Shown: positions 16,632 through 26,057 of the stretch, piece by piece
Numbering within the stretch: the stretch's first letter is position 1
How the letters are laid out: every line of letters starts with the position of its first letter
NCBI GenBank assembly: GCA_964416645.1
Contig: CAYQEZ010000001.1
Coordinates: 21,813-85,812, forward strand
Length of the DNA: 64,000 bases
Reading direction: 5' to 3'
From: GCA-002282575 sp964416645
Lineage (GTDB): Bacteria; Pseudomonadota; Gammaproteobacteria; Thiomicrospirales; Thiomicrospiraceae
Translations under genes and position numbers: made by a program
The notes under the pieces: generated by a model
Told to the model about the DNA's origin: nothing
Database searches by the model: none
Seen by the model: the letters and a program-made list of their open reading frames with translations, nothing else

Positions 16632-17513
16632 ATGGCAAATTGGTTAGATAAACTAGAAAATAAGCTAACATCGATTATTCGTCGCACGGCTGATCAACGT
16701 TCGAGTGTGCCAGAAGGCAAGTGGATTAAGTGTCCAGGCATGGAAGCACCAGTCTATCATGCCGAAATTGAGCGTAATTGTCATGTTTGCCCTAATGGTT
16801 CGCACTTGCGCATTGGCGCACGTCGTCGTTTAGCTATTTTTTTAGATCCTGCATCGGGTGTAGAAATTGGAGCTAATGTTGCTCCTGTGGATGCGCTAAA
16901 GTTTAGAGATCAGAAAAACTACAAAGATCGTGTTAAAGAAGCCCAACAAAAAACGGGCGAAAAAGATGCGCTCATCGTTGAGCGTGGTAACTTGCATGGT
17001 ATGCCAGTGGTGGTCGCTGCTTTTGAGTTCGACTTTATGGGCGGCTCGATGGGATCGGTTGTGGGTGAAAAATTCGTGCGTGGCGTCAATGAAGCCATTG
17101 CCCATAATTGCCCTTTCATTTGTTTCTCGGCCAGTGGTGGTGCGCGTATGCAAGAGGCTTTGTTTTCACTCATGCAAATGGCAAAAACTTCAGCAGCGTT
17201 AGGTCAGTTGCGTGCACGTAAATTGCCGTTTGTGTCGGTATTAACTGACCCGACGATGGGAGGGGTTTCGGCCTCATTTGCCATGTTAGGTGATTTGAAT
17301 ATTGCCGAACCTAATGCGTTAATTGGTTTTGCTGGTCCGCGCGTCATTGAACAAACGGTACGTGAAAAACTACCTGAGGGATTCCAGCGTAGCGAGTTCT
17401 TGCAAGAACACGGCGCTATCGATGCCATTGTGGATCGCCGTGAAATGCGTGATGTTTTAGCATCTAAACTGGCGATTTTGATGAAACTGGCTAAGCCTCG
17501 TAAAGTGGTCTAA
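16632..17513 (+). CDS. accD: Acetyl-CoA carboxylase carboxyltransferase subunit beta, with degenerate zinc ribbon
   Basis: AccD with AccA forms the carboxyltransferase that makes malonyl-CoA, the first step of fatty acid synthesis. The 293-residue protein has the crotonase-like core with MGGSMGSVVGEKF and SASGGARMQE, the acyl-CoA oxyanion region. The N-terminal zinc ribbon is unusual. The family has CxxC...CPxC, but here the first pair reads C34-P-G-M37 and the second C53-P-N-G56, so two of four ligands are missing; an extra C50 makes a new CxxC (C50/C53). The gene ends in TAATG, sharing one base with folC. Identity is certain, but zinc binding is in doubt. Confidence 0.95.
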   Translation: MANWLDKLENKLTSIIRRTADQRSSVPEGKWIKCPGMEAPVYHAEIERNCHVCPNGSHLRIGARRRLAIFLDPASGVEIGANVAPVDALKFRDQKNYKDRVKEAQQKTGEKDALIVERGNLHGMPVVVAAFEFDFMGGSMGSVVGEKFVRGVNEAIAHNCPFICFSASGGARMQEALFSLMQMAKTSAALGQLRARKLPFVSVLTDPTMGGVSASFAMLGDLNIAEPNALIGFAGPRVIEQTVREKLPEGFQRSEFLQEHGAIDAIVDRREMRDVLASKLAILMKLAKPRKVV

Positions 17514-18802
17514 TGGTGCAACATTGGTCGCTCAACGAGTGGCTGGCTTTTCAAGAGCAACAGCACAGTCAAGCCATCGATCTGGGATTGGATCGTGTGC
17601 GTCAGATGGCGCATCGCTTAGGCTTATTATCACCAACAGCCCTAACGATTACCGTTGCTGGTACTAACGGTAAGGGTTCTTCAACAGCAGCTTTGTCTGC
17701 TATTTACACCACCGCAGGTTATCGTACTGGCTGGTATTCTTCTCCGCATTTACTAGATTACAACGAGCGTATCTGTATTGATAATCAACCAGTAAGTGAT
17801 GCCTTGTTGGTTCAAGCCTTTCAAGCGATTTATGCTCAGCTCGAAGGGCTGACACTCAGCTATTTTGAATGGGGAACGCTGGCAGCGTTATGGTTGTTTA
17901 AGCAACAAGCTTGTCAGATTCAAGTGCTGGAAGTGGGCTTGGGTGGTCGTTTGGATGCGGTTAATGTGATCGATGCCGATGCGGCTTTAATTACGCCTAT
18001 CGATTTGGATCATCAAGCCTGGCTTGGTAACGATCGTGCCAGCATCGCGAAAGAAAAGGCAGGTATTTTGCGTGCGCATCGAGTCGCTGTTTGCTCGGAT
18101 CCGAATCCTGAAAAGAGTTTGTTAGCATATGCTGATCAGTTAGGTGTGCCTTTATTGCTAATGTCGAAAGACTATCATTATCAGCGGATAGATGCACAAA
18201 CTTGGCAATGGCAAGGCTTGAATAAAAGGCTGCAATTACCTCAACCTAAACTCCTTGGGGAGTTTCAACTAGCTAATCTTTCGGGCGTTCTGATGCTGGT
18301 TCAATTCTTGCAATCAAAGCTGGCTGTTGCCGATGAGCAAATTGCACGGGGATTGCAAGCCATTCAACTGGTTGGGCGTTTAGATTACCGACAATTGACA
18401 GGCGCTCACTGGCTTTTTGATGTGGCGCACAACCCCCAATCAATTCGTGCGCTCGCTGATTATTGTGCAACTCATCTGAAATACCAATCTATTAATATGG
18501 TGTTTAGTGCTTTGTCTGATAAAGAGATAGCCCCGATGGTGGCACAACTTTCACCCTACATCGATCGTTGGTATGTGGCGGTTCTTTCTAGTCCAAGAGC
18601 TGCGAGTCGAGCGCAGTTGCAGCAAGCACTAGCGATGTTGTCAGATGAACAGCTGGTTTGGTGTGATTCGATTGAACAGGCTTGTGAGCGAGCACAGCAA
18701 CAACCCACAGAGGTGTTAAGGCTGGTGACTGGTTCTTTTGTGACGGTTGAGCATGCTTTACGCTGGTGGCAAAAGCAAATGGTTAATCTGGGTGAAGCAT
18801 GA
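17513..18802 (+). CDS. folC: Bifunctional dihydrofolate/folylpolyglutamate synthase
   Basis: FolC adds L-Glu to dihydropteroate and then extends the poly-glutamate tail of folates. Its 429 residues follow the Mur-ligase plan: the P-loop VAGTNGKGSS at about 48-57, the central domain with EVGLGGRLDAVN, and the C-terminal domain with the DVAHNPQS motif. The start shares one base with the accD stop (TAATG) and its end overlaps the SPOR gene by four bases (ATGA), so accD-folC-SPOR form one coupled unit. Confidence 0.96.
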   Translation: MVQHWSLNEWLAFQEQQHSQAIDLGLDRVRQMAHRLGLLSPTALTITVAGTNGKGSSTAALSAIYTTAGYRTGWYSSPHLLDYNERICIDNQPVSDALLVQAFQAIYAQLEGLTLSYFEWGTLAALWLFKQQACQIQVLEVGLGGRLDAVNVIDADAALITPIDLDHQAWLGNDRASIAKEKAGILRAHRVAVCSDPNPEKSLLAYADQLGVPLLLMSKDYHYQRIDAQTWQWQGLNKRLQLPQPKLLGEFQLANLSGVLMLVQFLQSKLAVADEQIARGLQAIQLVGRLDYRQLTGAHWLFDVAHNPQSIRALADYCATHLKYQSINMVFSALSDKEIAPMVAQLSPYIDRWYVAVLSSPRAASRAQLQQALAMLSDEQLVWCDSIEQACERAQQQPTEVLRLVTGSFVTVEHALRWWQKQMVNLGEA

Positions 18803-19440
18803 AAGCGAATTTGAATGAGGTAGATCCGCTTAGAATTCGTATGATTGGAGCGATTTTTTGGGCGGTGCTGTTAGTTTATTTAATTCCCCAGTGGTTTCAG
18901 CACCCTGTCGAGTTTTCGCCCAATGGAATGAAACCTTCTGGTGTTGTTATTGCAAGCACGGATTCTGCACAGGCAACAACGGTTGCTAATAATTCGACGG
19001 CGAATGGTATGGCTGAACAACGATCGGAGCTTTATATCGATAAACCCTTAACCACAACGCCACCTCCAGCCGATCCAGCAAGGGTGCACGCCTTGAATCA
19101 ACCTGTAACGATTAAAGAAGCACAAGTGGATCAACAGGGACGTTTAACCATTGCTTCAGCAGAGCGTCGTTTAGCGATGAGTCCAGCGCCGCCGACAGCA
19201 GCGGATGGTCAATATTGGGTGCAAATTGCTACCTACCAAGTTGAAAACATTGCCTTAGAAACGCAGCAAAAAATTCGTGCGCAAGGTTTTATTGGACGCA
19301 TTATTACGGGAAAAAATAAGAAAGGTCAGATTATTTATTTGTTACGTGTTGGCCCTTATAAATCGCAAGCTGATGCGAACCAAGCCAAGGCAATTATTGA
19401 TGCAGCACTGAAAACTAAGTCAATGGTTTTGAAAAAGTAG
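18799..19440 (+). CDS. SPOR-domain inner-membrane protein (DedD-like)
   Basis: This 213-residue protein has one N-terminal membrane helix (about 14-31), a Pro/Thr-rich periplasmic linker and a C-terminal SPOR domain (about 137-213, starting QYWVQIATYQVEN). SPOR domains bind glycan strands lacking stem peptides at the division septum, so a role in late cell division, like DedD, is inferred. The position folC-dedD-purF is typical, except that cvpA, which normally follows, is absent here. The start overlaps the end of folC (ATGA). Confidence 0.88.
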   Translation: MKANLNEVDPLRIRMIGAIFWAVLLVYLIPQWFQHPVEFSPNGMKPSGVVIASTDSAQATTVANNSTANGMAEQRSELYIDKPLTTTPPPADPARVHALNQPVTIKEAQVDQQGRLTIASAERRLAMSPAPPTAADGQYWVQIATYQVENIALETQQKIRAQGFIGRIITGKNKKGQIIYLLRVGPYKSQADANQAKAIIDAALKTKSMVLKK

Positions 19441-19472
19441 GCACGGATAAAAAATAAATTTTCGTAATCTGT

Positions 19473-19500
19473 TTGTCATCTAACGCCAGTGTGGGATAAT
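19473..19500 (+). promoter_or_regulatory. Candidate sigma70 promoter for purF-metZ
   Basis: TTGTCA at 19473-19478 and GATAAT at 19495-19500, each five of six to consensus, are separated by 16 bases, with purF starting 36 bases after the -10. No clear PurR palindrome was noticed. Confidence 0.6.
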
Positions 19501-19536
19501 AAACATCCCAAATTTCATTGCGGCTAACAGGTTCTT

Positions 19537-21051
19537 ATGTGCGGTATTATCGGTATCCTTTCGGTTAATGGTGACAATGTCAATCAAGGCATTTATGACG
19601 GCTTAACGGTGTTGCAGCATCGCGGTCAAGATGCAGCGGGTATTGTTACGCTTCATAAAGATCGCTTCTATCAGCGTAAAGATAATGGCATGGTAAAAGA
19701 TGTGTTTCGTACGCGTCACATGCGCGATTTACATGGCTCTATGGGTATTGGTCATGTGCGCTATCCAACCGCTGGAAGTGCTTCTAGTGCTGAAGCTCAG
19801 CCTTTCTATGTGAATTCGCCTTATGGTATCGTACTGGCACATAACGGTAATCTGACCAATACGGATGTGCTCAGTCGTGAGTTATACAAAGAAGACTTGC
19901 GTCATTTAAACACCAATTCTGATTCAGAAATTTTATTGAATGTCTTTGCCCATGAAATGATGGTGCAGGGTAAAGAACGCGTTACTGAAGATCAGGTTTT
20001 TGAAGCCATTGCGCAAGTGCATAAGCGTTGCCGCGGTGGTTATGCGGCTGTTGGGATGATCGCAGGTTTTGGCATGTTCGCCTTCCGTGATCCTTATGGT
20101 TTACGCCCAGTGGTATTTGGTGAGCGTACTTTGGCGTCAGGCAAAAAAGATTATATTATCGCCTCGGAAACAGTCGCCGTAGATGTGCTAGAGTTCAAAG
20201 TGATTCGCGATTTGGCGCCTGGTGAAGCGATTGTGATTACCGAAGATGGGCGTTTCTTTGCGCACCAGTGTTCCGATAAGCCTGTATTAGCGCCTTGTAT
20301 TTTTGAGCATGTTTATTTGGCACGTCCCGATTCGGTCATTGACGGTATTTCCGTTTATGAAGCGCGCTTGAATATGGGAGAAAAACTAGCGGCTAAGATT
20401 TTGCGCGTTAATCCGCATCATGATATTGATGTGGTGATTCCGATTCCAGATACCAGCCGTACTGCTGCGTTGCAAATGGCCCAGCTTCTGGGTGTGCCTT
20501 ATCGTGAAGGCTTCATTAAAAACCGTTACATTGGTCGTACGTTTATTATGCCAGGTCAAACTCAGCGTAAGAAATCGGTTCGCCAAAAACTGAACGCCAT
20601 TGCGCGTGAGTTTGAAGGTAAACACGTATTATTGGTGGATGACTCAATTGTACGCGGAACAACGTCGGCACAAATTGTACAAATGGCGCGCGATTCTGGT
20701 GCACGCAAGGTTTCTTTTGCATCAGCATCTCCTGCTGTACGCTATCCTTATGTTTATGGTATCGATATGCCAGCAGCGAGCGAATTGGTTGCTAATAATC
20801 GTACAGTAGAAGAAGTTTGCGCGGTTATTGGTGCCGACTGGTTGGTCTATCAAGATTTGGAAGACTTGGAAGTGGCGGTGCGTGAAGCGGGTCAAGGACC
20901 AGAAGTATTTGATACTTCTTGCTTTAGTGGTATTTATGTCACGGGTGATGTTTCTGCTAAGTATTTAGCTGGCCTAGCGCAACAGCGTGAAGATTCGGCT
21001 AAGAGCAAAGAGATCGAACCCAGTGCGGTAGGATTACACAATGTCGATTAA
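19537..21051 (+). CDS. purF: Amidophosphoribosyltransferase (glutamine PRPP amidotransferase)
   Basis: PurF makes phosphoribosylamine from PRPP and glutamine, the committed step of purine synthesis. The 504-residue protein begins MCGIIGI, so C2 becomes the N-terminal nucleophile after Met removal; there is no propeptide. The N-terminal Ntn glutaminase domain is followed by a phosphoribosyltransferase domain with the PRPP motif LLVDDSIVRGTTS at about 363-376. It overlaps metZ by 11 bases, the order seen in Pseudomonas and relatives. Confidence 0.97.
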   Translation: MCGIIGILSVNGDNVNQGIYDGLTVLQHRGQDAAGIVTLHKDRFYQRKDNGMVKDVFRTRHMRDLHGSMGIGHVRYPTAGSASSAEAQPFYVNSPYGIVLAHNGNLTNTDVLSRELYKEDLRHLNTNSDSEILLNVFAHEMMVQGKERVTEDQVFEAIAQVHKRCRGGYAAVGMIAGFGMFAFRDPYGLRPVVFGERTLASGKKDYIIASETVAVDVLEFKVIRDLAPGEAIVITEDGRFFAHQCSDKPVLAPCIFEHVYLARPDSVIDGISVYEARLNMGEKLAAKILRVNPHHDIDVVIPIPDTSRTAALQMAQLLGVPYREGFIKNRYIGRTFIMPGQTQRKKSVRQKLNAIAREFEGKHVLLVDDSIVRGTTSAQIVQMARDSGARKVSFASASPAVRYPYVYGIDMPAASELVANNRTVEEVCAVIGADWLVYQDLEDLEVAVREAGQGPEVFDTSCFSGIYVTGDVSAKYLAGLAQQREDSAKSKEIEPSAVGLHNVD

Positions 21052-22228
21052 TGATCGTGATTGGAATGATGCAACGCTGGCCATTCGCTTCGGTTATCAG
21101 CGCACCGAACAGGGTGAGCACAGCGAAGCGATGTTTTTAACTTCTAGCTTTGTTTATGACAGTGCCGAGCAAGCAGCGGAGCGCTTTTCGGGCAAAGTTC
21201 CTGGTAATATTTATTCGCGCTTCACCAATCCCACGGTTGGTGCGTTTGAACGTCGAATTGCCGCCTTAGAGGGTGGTGAACGAGCCGTGGCGACAGGGTC
21301 GGGTATGGCTGCGATCTTAACCATGTGCTTGGGCTTATTGAATGCGGGTGATCATGTGGTGTGTTCGCGCAGTGTTTTTGGTGCAACTCAAATTCTATTC
21401 GACAAACACTTAAGTCGATTTGGTATTCAAACCACTTTCGTCGATTTGGTCGATACACAAGCTTGGCAAGCAGCAGTTCAGCCGAACACCAAGCTATTTT
21501 TCTTAGAAACACCGTCTAACCCTTTGATGGAAGTAGGCGATATTCGTGCTTTGAGCGCAATCAGCAAAGCAGCTGGCGCTTGGTTAGTGGTGGATAATTG
21601 TTTATTGACGCCGATGTTACAGAAGCCATTGGCGTTGGGTGCAGATATTGTTATTCACTCTGCCACCAAATTTATTGACGGCCAAGGTCGAGCGTTAGGC
21701 GGAGCAATTGTCGGTAATCATCAGTTGCTTGAACCCATTTACGGATTTGTGCGTACTGCCGGTCCCAGTATGAGTCCGTTCAACGCGTGGTTGTTTTTAA
21801 AAGGGTTGGAAACCTTAGCAATTCGTATGAAAGCTCACAGCGAACAAGCTTTGTCTATTGCGCAGTGGTTGGTCGAGCATCCTGCGGTAGAGTCAGTTTT
21901 CTATCCAGGACTGACGAATCATCCTCAAGCCCAGCTGATTGCAGAGCAACAGCAAGCGGGTGGAGCGGTGTTATCTTTCCGCGTTAAAGGTGCCAGAGCT
22001 GAAGCATGGAAGGTGATTGATGCCGTACAAATTTTCTCTCGCTCTGCCAACTTGGGAGATGTGAAAAGTATCATTACCCATCCAGCCACCACAACCCATG
22101 GTCGTGTTGCCGAAGCCGATCGTTTGGCAGCAGGTATTACCGAAAATTTAATTCGCTTATCGGTAGGGCTAGAATCACTCGAAGACCTACGCGCCGATTT
22201 AGCGCGTGGTTTAGATGCACTGGTTTAA
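21041..22228 (+). CDS. metZ: O-succinylhomoserine sulfhydrylase
   Basis: MetZ is a PLP enzyme that makes homocysteine directly from O-succinylhomoserine and sulfide for methionine synthesis. The 395-residue protein has the Cys/Met-metabolism fold, the substrate-side motif YSRFTNPTVGAFE and the PLP lysine K210 in HSATKFIDGQG. The overlap with purF and the typical position favour MetZ over cystathionine gamma-synthase (MetB), but the families are close. Its stop codon overlaps that of the converging yhbY gene by four bases. Confidence 0.92.
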   Translation: MSINDRDWNDATLAIRFGYQRTEQGEHSEAMFLTSSFVYDSAEQAAERFSGKVPGNIYSRFTNPTVGAFERRIAALEGGERAVATGSGMAAILTMCLGLLNAGDHVVCSRSVFGATQILFDKHLSRFGIQTTFVDLVDTQAWQAAVQPNTKLFFLETPSNPLMEVGDIRALSAISKAAGAWLVVDNCLLTPMLQKPLALGADIVIHSATKFIDGQGRALGGAIVGNHQLLEPIYGFVRTAGPSMSPFNAWLFLKGLETLAIRMKAHSEQALSIAQWLVEHPAVESVFYPGLTNHPQAQLIAEQQQAGGAVLSFRVKGARAEAWKVIDAVQIFSRSANLGDVKSIITHPATTTHGRVAEADRLAAGITENLIRLSVGLESLEDLRADLARGLDALV

Positions 22229-22518
22229 CGAGGCAATTTAATTTTTGGCTGTTTCGCATTGGCGCGATAAAGTACCAGAATTTTTCCAATGCTTTGTACT
22301 TTTTGCGCACCGCTGGCTGCCAATAAGGCTTCGATCATTGCTTGACGTTGTTCACGATCATCATTGAGTAATTTAACTTTAATCAGCTCATGTGTGTCTA
22401 GTGTAAGTGATAGTTCATTTAGTAACGCTTCAGTAACACCTGATGCGCCAACCCAAACAACAGGGCTGAGATGATGCGCGTGTGAACGCAAAAATTTTTG
22501 TTGGGCGGTGGTCAACAT
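22225..22518 (-). CDS. yhbY: CRM-domain RNA-binding protein YhbY (ribosome assembly)
   Basis: This 97-residue protein consists of one CRM domain, which binds pre-50S ribosomal RNA. The family hallmark is present as VVWVGASGVTEALLNEL with the GxxG-type loop, and HELIKVKLLNDDREQR follows. It is divergent from rlmE 58 bases away, a conserved pair, and both act on 50S assembly. Confidence 0.93.
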   Translation of the reverse strand: MLTTAQQKFLRSHAHHLSPVVWVGASGVTEALLNELSLTLDTHELIKVKLLNDDREQRQAMIEALLAASGAQKVQSIGKILVLYRANAKQPKIKLPR

Positions 22519-22576
22519 GTCCGCTAAATCCTTATAATCAAACTAAATACCCCTCTATTGTACAAGACTGGACAGC

Positions 22577-23209
22577 ATGGCACGAACAAAATCTTCACAA
22601 AGCTGGTTAAAAGAGCATTTCTCCGACCCTTATTGGCTACAAGCGCAAAAAGAGGGTTATCGTTCGCGCGCCACTTATAAGCTCAAAGAATTGGATGAAA
22701 AAGAGCGATTATTAAAACCAGGTATGGTGGTGGCTGACTTAGGTGCTGCGCCAGGTGGCTGGAGTCAGTGGGCAGCAAAGAAAGTCGGTGAACAGGGCTT
22801 GGTCGTTGGTCTTGACCTGTTAGCAATCGTTCCCTTGGATGGCTGTATTTTTTTACAAGGCGATTTCCGTGAAGCCGAAGTATTGCAACAATTGCTCACT
22901 ACCCTGGATCAGCGACCAGTAGATATTATTTTGTCCGATATGGCGCCCAATACCTCAGGAATTCCTGCCGTAGATGTGCCCAGATCCATTTATTTATCTG
23001 AGCTGGCGTTAGAATTTGCTGGCTTAGTCTTGAAACCAAACGGTGATTTACTTATAAAAGTATTTCAGGGTTCTGGTTTTGATGCCTTCTTAAAAGATGT
23101 CAGAAGCGTCTTTTCTAAGGTACAATTAAAAAAACCTAAAGCGTCGCGAGACAGAAGCGTTGAAGTTTATGTGTTGGCGCGTGGCTATCGTGGCAAAAAT
23201 CACGATTAA
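22577..23209 (+). CDS. rlmE: 23S rRNA 2'-O-ribose U2552 methyltransferase RlmE (FtsJ/RrmJ)
   Basis: RlmE methylates U2552 in the A loop of 23S rRNA using SAM. The 210-residue protein has the SAM motif DLGAAPGGWSQ at 54-64 and the catalytic tetrad K35, D121, K161, E196, matching K38-D124-K164-E199 of E. coli. It lies 15 bases before ftsH, the classic ftsJ-ftsH arrangement that is heat-inducible in E. coli; no sigma32 promoter was looked for in depth. Confidence 0.97.
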   Translation: MARTKSSQSWLKEHFSDPYWLQAQKEGYRSRATYKLKELDEKERLLKPGMVVADLGAAPGGWSQWAAKKVGEQGLVVGLDLLAIVPLDGCIFLQGDFREAEVLQQLLTTLDQRPVDIILSDMAPNTSGIPAVDVPRSIYLSELALEFAGLVLKPNGDLLIKVFQGSGFDAFLKDVRSVFSKVQLKKPKASRDRSVEVYVLARGYRGKNHD

Positions 23210-23224
23210 TTTTGGAAAGCATGG

Positions 23225-25207
23225 ATGAGTGATTTTATGAAAAACCTGCTGGTGTGGATGATTATGGCGGCAGTGACACTGACGTTGTTCAATCAATTTC
23301 AAGGCGAAGAGTCAACGCGAGTGGGTAATCCGCATCGCATTGATTACACCCAGTTTATTCAAGAAGTGAAAGCGGATCGTGTCAGTCGTGTCGATTTGGA
23401 TGGACGTACCATTCACGGTTTTTACACCAGTGGCGAACATTTCATGACCTTTAATCCTGGTGATCCTGGTTTGGTCGGCGACTTACTCAATCACAATGTG
23501 GTCATTACCGCTCCGCCACCCGAGAAGCAAGGTTTGCTCATGCAGATGTTTATTTCTTGGTTCCCGATGCTGTTACTCATTGCAGTGTGGATTTTCTTTA
23601 TGCGTTCAGCTGGTGGTTTGGGGGGCAAAAACAGCCCTTTCTCGTTCGGTAAGAGTAAAGCACGTATGCAGTCTGAAGATCAAGTCAAGGTAACTTTTGA
23701 AGATGTGGCTGGCGCAGACGAAGCAAAAGAAGAAGTGCATGAAGTGGTGGATTTTCTGCGTGATCCTGAAAAATATCGCAAATTAGGCGGTAGTATCCCA
23801 CGCGGTATTTTGATGGTTGGTCCTCCTGGTACGGGTAAGACGCTGTTAGCGAAAGCCATTGCTGGCGAAGCGAAAGTTCCTTTTTTCACCATTTCTGGTT
23901 CAGATTTTGTTGAAATGTTTGTCGGTGTCGGTGCCTCGCGTGTGCGCGACATGTTCGAGCAAGCCAAAGCTCATGCACCTTGTATTATCTTTATCGACGA
24001 AATTGATGCGGTAGGCCGTTCTCGTGGTGCTGGTATGGGTGGCGGTAACGATGAGCGCGAACAAACACTTAACCAAATGCTGGTAGAAATGGACGGCTTT
24101 GAAGGCAATGAGGGTATTATTGTTATCGCTGCCACCAACCGCCCAGATGTGCTAGATCCAGCTTTATTGCGTCCTGGTCGTTTTGACCGTCAAGTGACAG
24201 TTGGATTGCCCGATGTGCGTGGTCGCGAGCAGATTCTCAAAGTACATATGCGTAAAGTGCCATTAGCCGAAGGCGTGAAGCCAGGTGCCATTGCACGTGG
24301 AACACCCGGATTTTCGGGCGCGGACTTGGCTAACCTAGTGAATGAAGCGGCCTTGTTTGCCGCGCGTGTTGGCAAGGAAAAGGTCACGCACGAAGACTTT
24401 GAAAAAGCGAAAGATAAAATCATCATGGGCGTTGAGCGTAAGTCGATGGTGATGAAAGATGAAGAGAAGAAACTCACCGCTTATCATGAGGCGGGACATG
24501 CCATTATTGGTTGGATTGTGCCAGAGCATGATCCTGTTTACAAAGTGAGTATTATTCCACGTGGTCGTGCTTTAGGTGTGACCATGTATTTGCCCGAAGA
24601 AGATCGCTATAGCTACTCTAAGCGTCGTTTAGAAAGTCAGCTTTCTAGCTTGTATGGTGGTCGTATTGCCGAAGAAATGATCTTTGGCGCTGATGCGGTG
24701 ACTACTGGCGCGAGCAATGATATTGAGCGGGCAACTTCTTTAGCGCGCAGTATGGTGATGAAGTGGGGTATGTCTGATAAATTAGGTCCTCAGCTTTATG
24801 AAGAAGAAGACAATAGCAATCCATTCCTTGGTGGTGGCATGGCGCGTACCAAAGCCTTGTCGCAAGAAACGGGTAAGTTGATTGATGATGAAATTCACGC
24901 CTTAATTGATCGTAACTACAAGCGTGCCGAGCAAATCTTGCGCGATAACTTCGATAAGCTGCATATCATGGGCGAAGCTTTAATGAAGTATGAAACCATT
25001 GATGATGAGCAAGTGCGTCAAATTATGGAAGAGGGTCGTTTTCCCGATGCACCTAAGGATTGGAATGAAGATGTTGATCAGCCAATGGATGCGCAGCCCC
25101 CAACAGAGGGGGAGGTTATCGCTGATGATGTGGTAGTACAGCCAATTGATGGATCAACGTCAAGCGGTGCCTTGCCAGAGTCAGGTTCAGTGCCTAAGTG
25201 GAATTGA
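23225..25207 (+). CDS. ftsH: ATP-dependent zinc metalloprotease FtsH
   Basis: FtsH is a membrane-anchored hexameric AAA+ protease that degrades damaged membrane proteins and regulators such as LpxC and sigma32. Its 660 residues have two membrane helices (about 7-24 and 107-125) around a small periplasmic domain. The AAA domain has Walker A GPPGTGKT at 199-206, Walker B FIDEIDAVG and the SRH region, and the zinc site is HEAGH at 421-425. The C-terminal 60 residues are acidic and low complexity. GGAAAG upstream supports ATG 23225; ATG 23237 is an alternative. Confidence 0.97.
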   Translation: MSDFMKNLLVWMIMAAVTLTLFNQFQGEESTRVGNPHRIDYTQFIQEVKADRVSRVDLDGRTIHGFYTSGEHFMTFNPGDPGLVGDLLNHNVVITAPPPEKQGLLMQMFISWFPMLLLIAVWIFFMRSAGGLGGKNSPFSFGKSKARMQSEDQVKVTFEDVAGADEAKEEVHEVVDFLRDPEKYRKLGGSIPRGILMVGPPGTGKTLLAKAIAGEAKVPFFTISGSDFVEMFVGVGASRVRDMFEQAKAHAPCIIFIDEIDAVGRSRGAGMGGGNDEREQTLNQMLVEMDGFEGNEGIIVIAATNRPDVLDPALLRPGRFDRQVTVGLPDVRGREQILKVHMRKVPLAEGVKPGAIARGTPGFSGADLANLVNEAALFAARVGKEKVTHEDFEKAKDKIIMGVERKSMVMKDEEKKLTAYHEAGHAIIGWIVPEHDPVYKVSIIPRGRALGVTMYLPEEDRYSYSKRRLESQLSSLYGGRIAEEMIFGADAVTTGASNDIERATSLARSMVMKWGMSDKLGPQLYEEEDNSNPFLGGGMARTKALSQETGKLIDDEIHALIDRNYKRAEQILRDNFDKLHIMGEALMKYETIDDEQVRQIMEEGRFPDAPKDWNEDVDQPMDAQPPTEGEVIADDVVVQPIDGSTSSGALPESGSVPKWN

Positions 25208-25216
25208 TAGGCGACT

Positions 25217-26041
25217 ATGCTGATTGATTTTCAAGCAAAACCTTATTGGGTGATGGGGGTGGTGAATATCACCCCCGATTCATTTTCAGATGGTGGTCAA
25301 TTTTTACAGACAGAACAGGCTGTTGAACATGCTCTGAATTTAATTGCGGAAGGTGCAGATATATTAGATTTGGGTGCCGAGTCGACACGCCCAGGTGCTT
25401 TGCCTGTTTCGGTCGAGGAAGAGTTGGCTCGTTTATTGCCCGTAGTGACTGCATTACGTCAGCAAACTCAAATCCCTATTTCGATTGACACCAGTCAGCC
25501 AGCCGTCATGCAAGCTTGTTTAGTAGCAGGTGCGAGCATAATTAATGATGTGCGTGCTTTGCAGGTATCTAATGCGGCGGAGGTGCTTCAAGGTCATCCT
25601 TTCGTTCCAGTTTGTTTGATGCATATGCAAGGTAGTCCTCAAACGATGCAGCAACAGCCTAGCTATCAATCGGTCGTTGATGAGGTAATTGCCTTTCTAC
25701 AAACGCGAGTGGAACAATTAAATATTGATCCTTCGCGCATTGTTCTAGATCCTGGTTTTGGTTTTGGCAAAACACTAGAGCAAAATATCACCTTATTTAA
25801 AGCTATTCCACAACTGGTTGATTTGGGTTATGCCGTGTTGATTGGTGTTTCCCGTAAAACAATGATTGGTCAATTAACAGGGCAGCAGCACCCACAGCAT
25901 CGGCTAGTGGGTAGTGTTGCTGCTGCCGTCGAAGCGGTGCGATTGGGTGCAAAAATTATTAGGGTGCATGATGTGCGTGCTACAGTCGATGCATTAGCTG
26001 TGACAAGAGCATTGTCTCCTCATTCATTCATTTATTGTTGA
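25217..26041 (+). CDS. folP: Dihydropteroate synthase
   Basis: FolP joins p-aminobenzoate to hydroxymethyl-dihydropterin diphosphate in folate synthesis and is the sulfonamide target. The 274-residue TIM barrel has GVVNITPDSFSDGG near the N-terminus, DLGAESTRPGA, IINDVRAL and the C-terminal SVAAAVEAVRLGAKIIRVHDV. It starts nine bases after ftsH and ends 16 bases before glmM, the usual ftsH-folP-glmM operon. Confidence 0.96.
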   Translation: MLIDFQAKPYWVMGVVNITPDSFSDGGQFLQTEQAVEHALNLIAEGADILDLGAESTRPGALPVSVEEELARLLPVVTALRQQTQIPISIDTSQPAVMQACLVAGASIINDVRALQVSNAAEVLQGHPFVPVCLMHMQGSPQTMQQQPSYQSVVDEVIAFLQTRVEQLNIDPSRIVLDPGFGFGKTLEQNITLFKAIPQLVDLGYAVLIGVSRKTMIGQLTGQQHPQHRLVGSVAAAVEAVRLGAKIIRVHDVRATVDALAVTRALSPHSFIYC

Positions 26042-26057
26042 TAAGAAGGAAAAAAGA

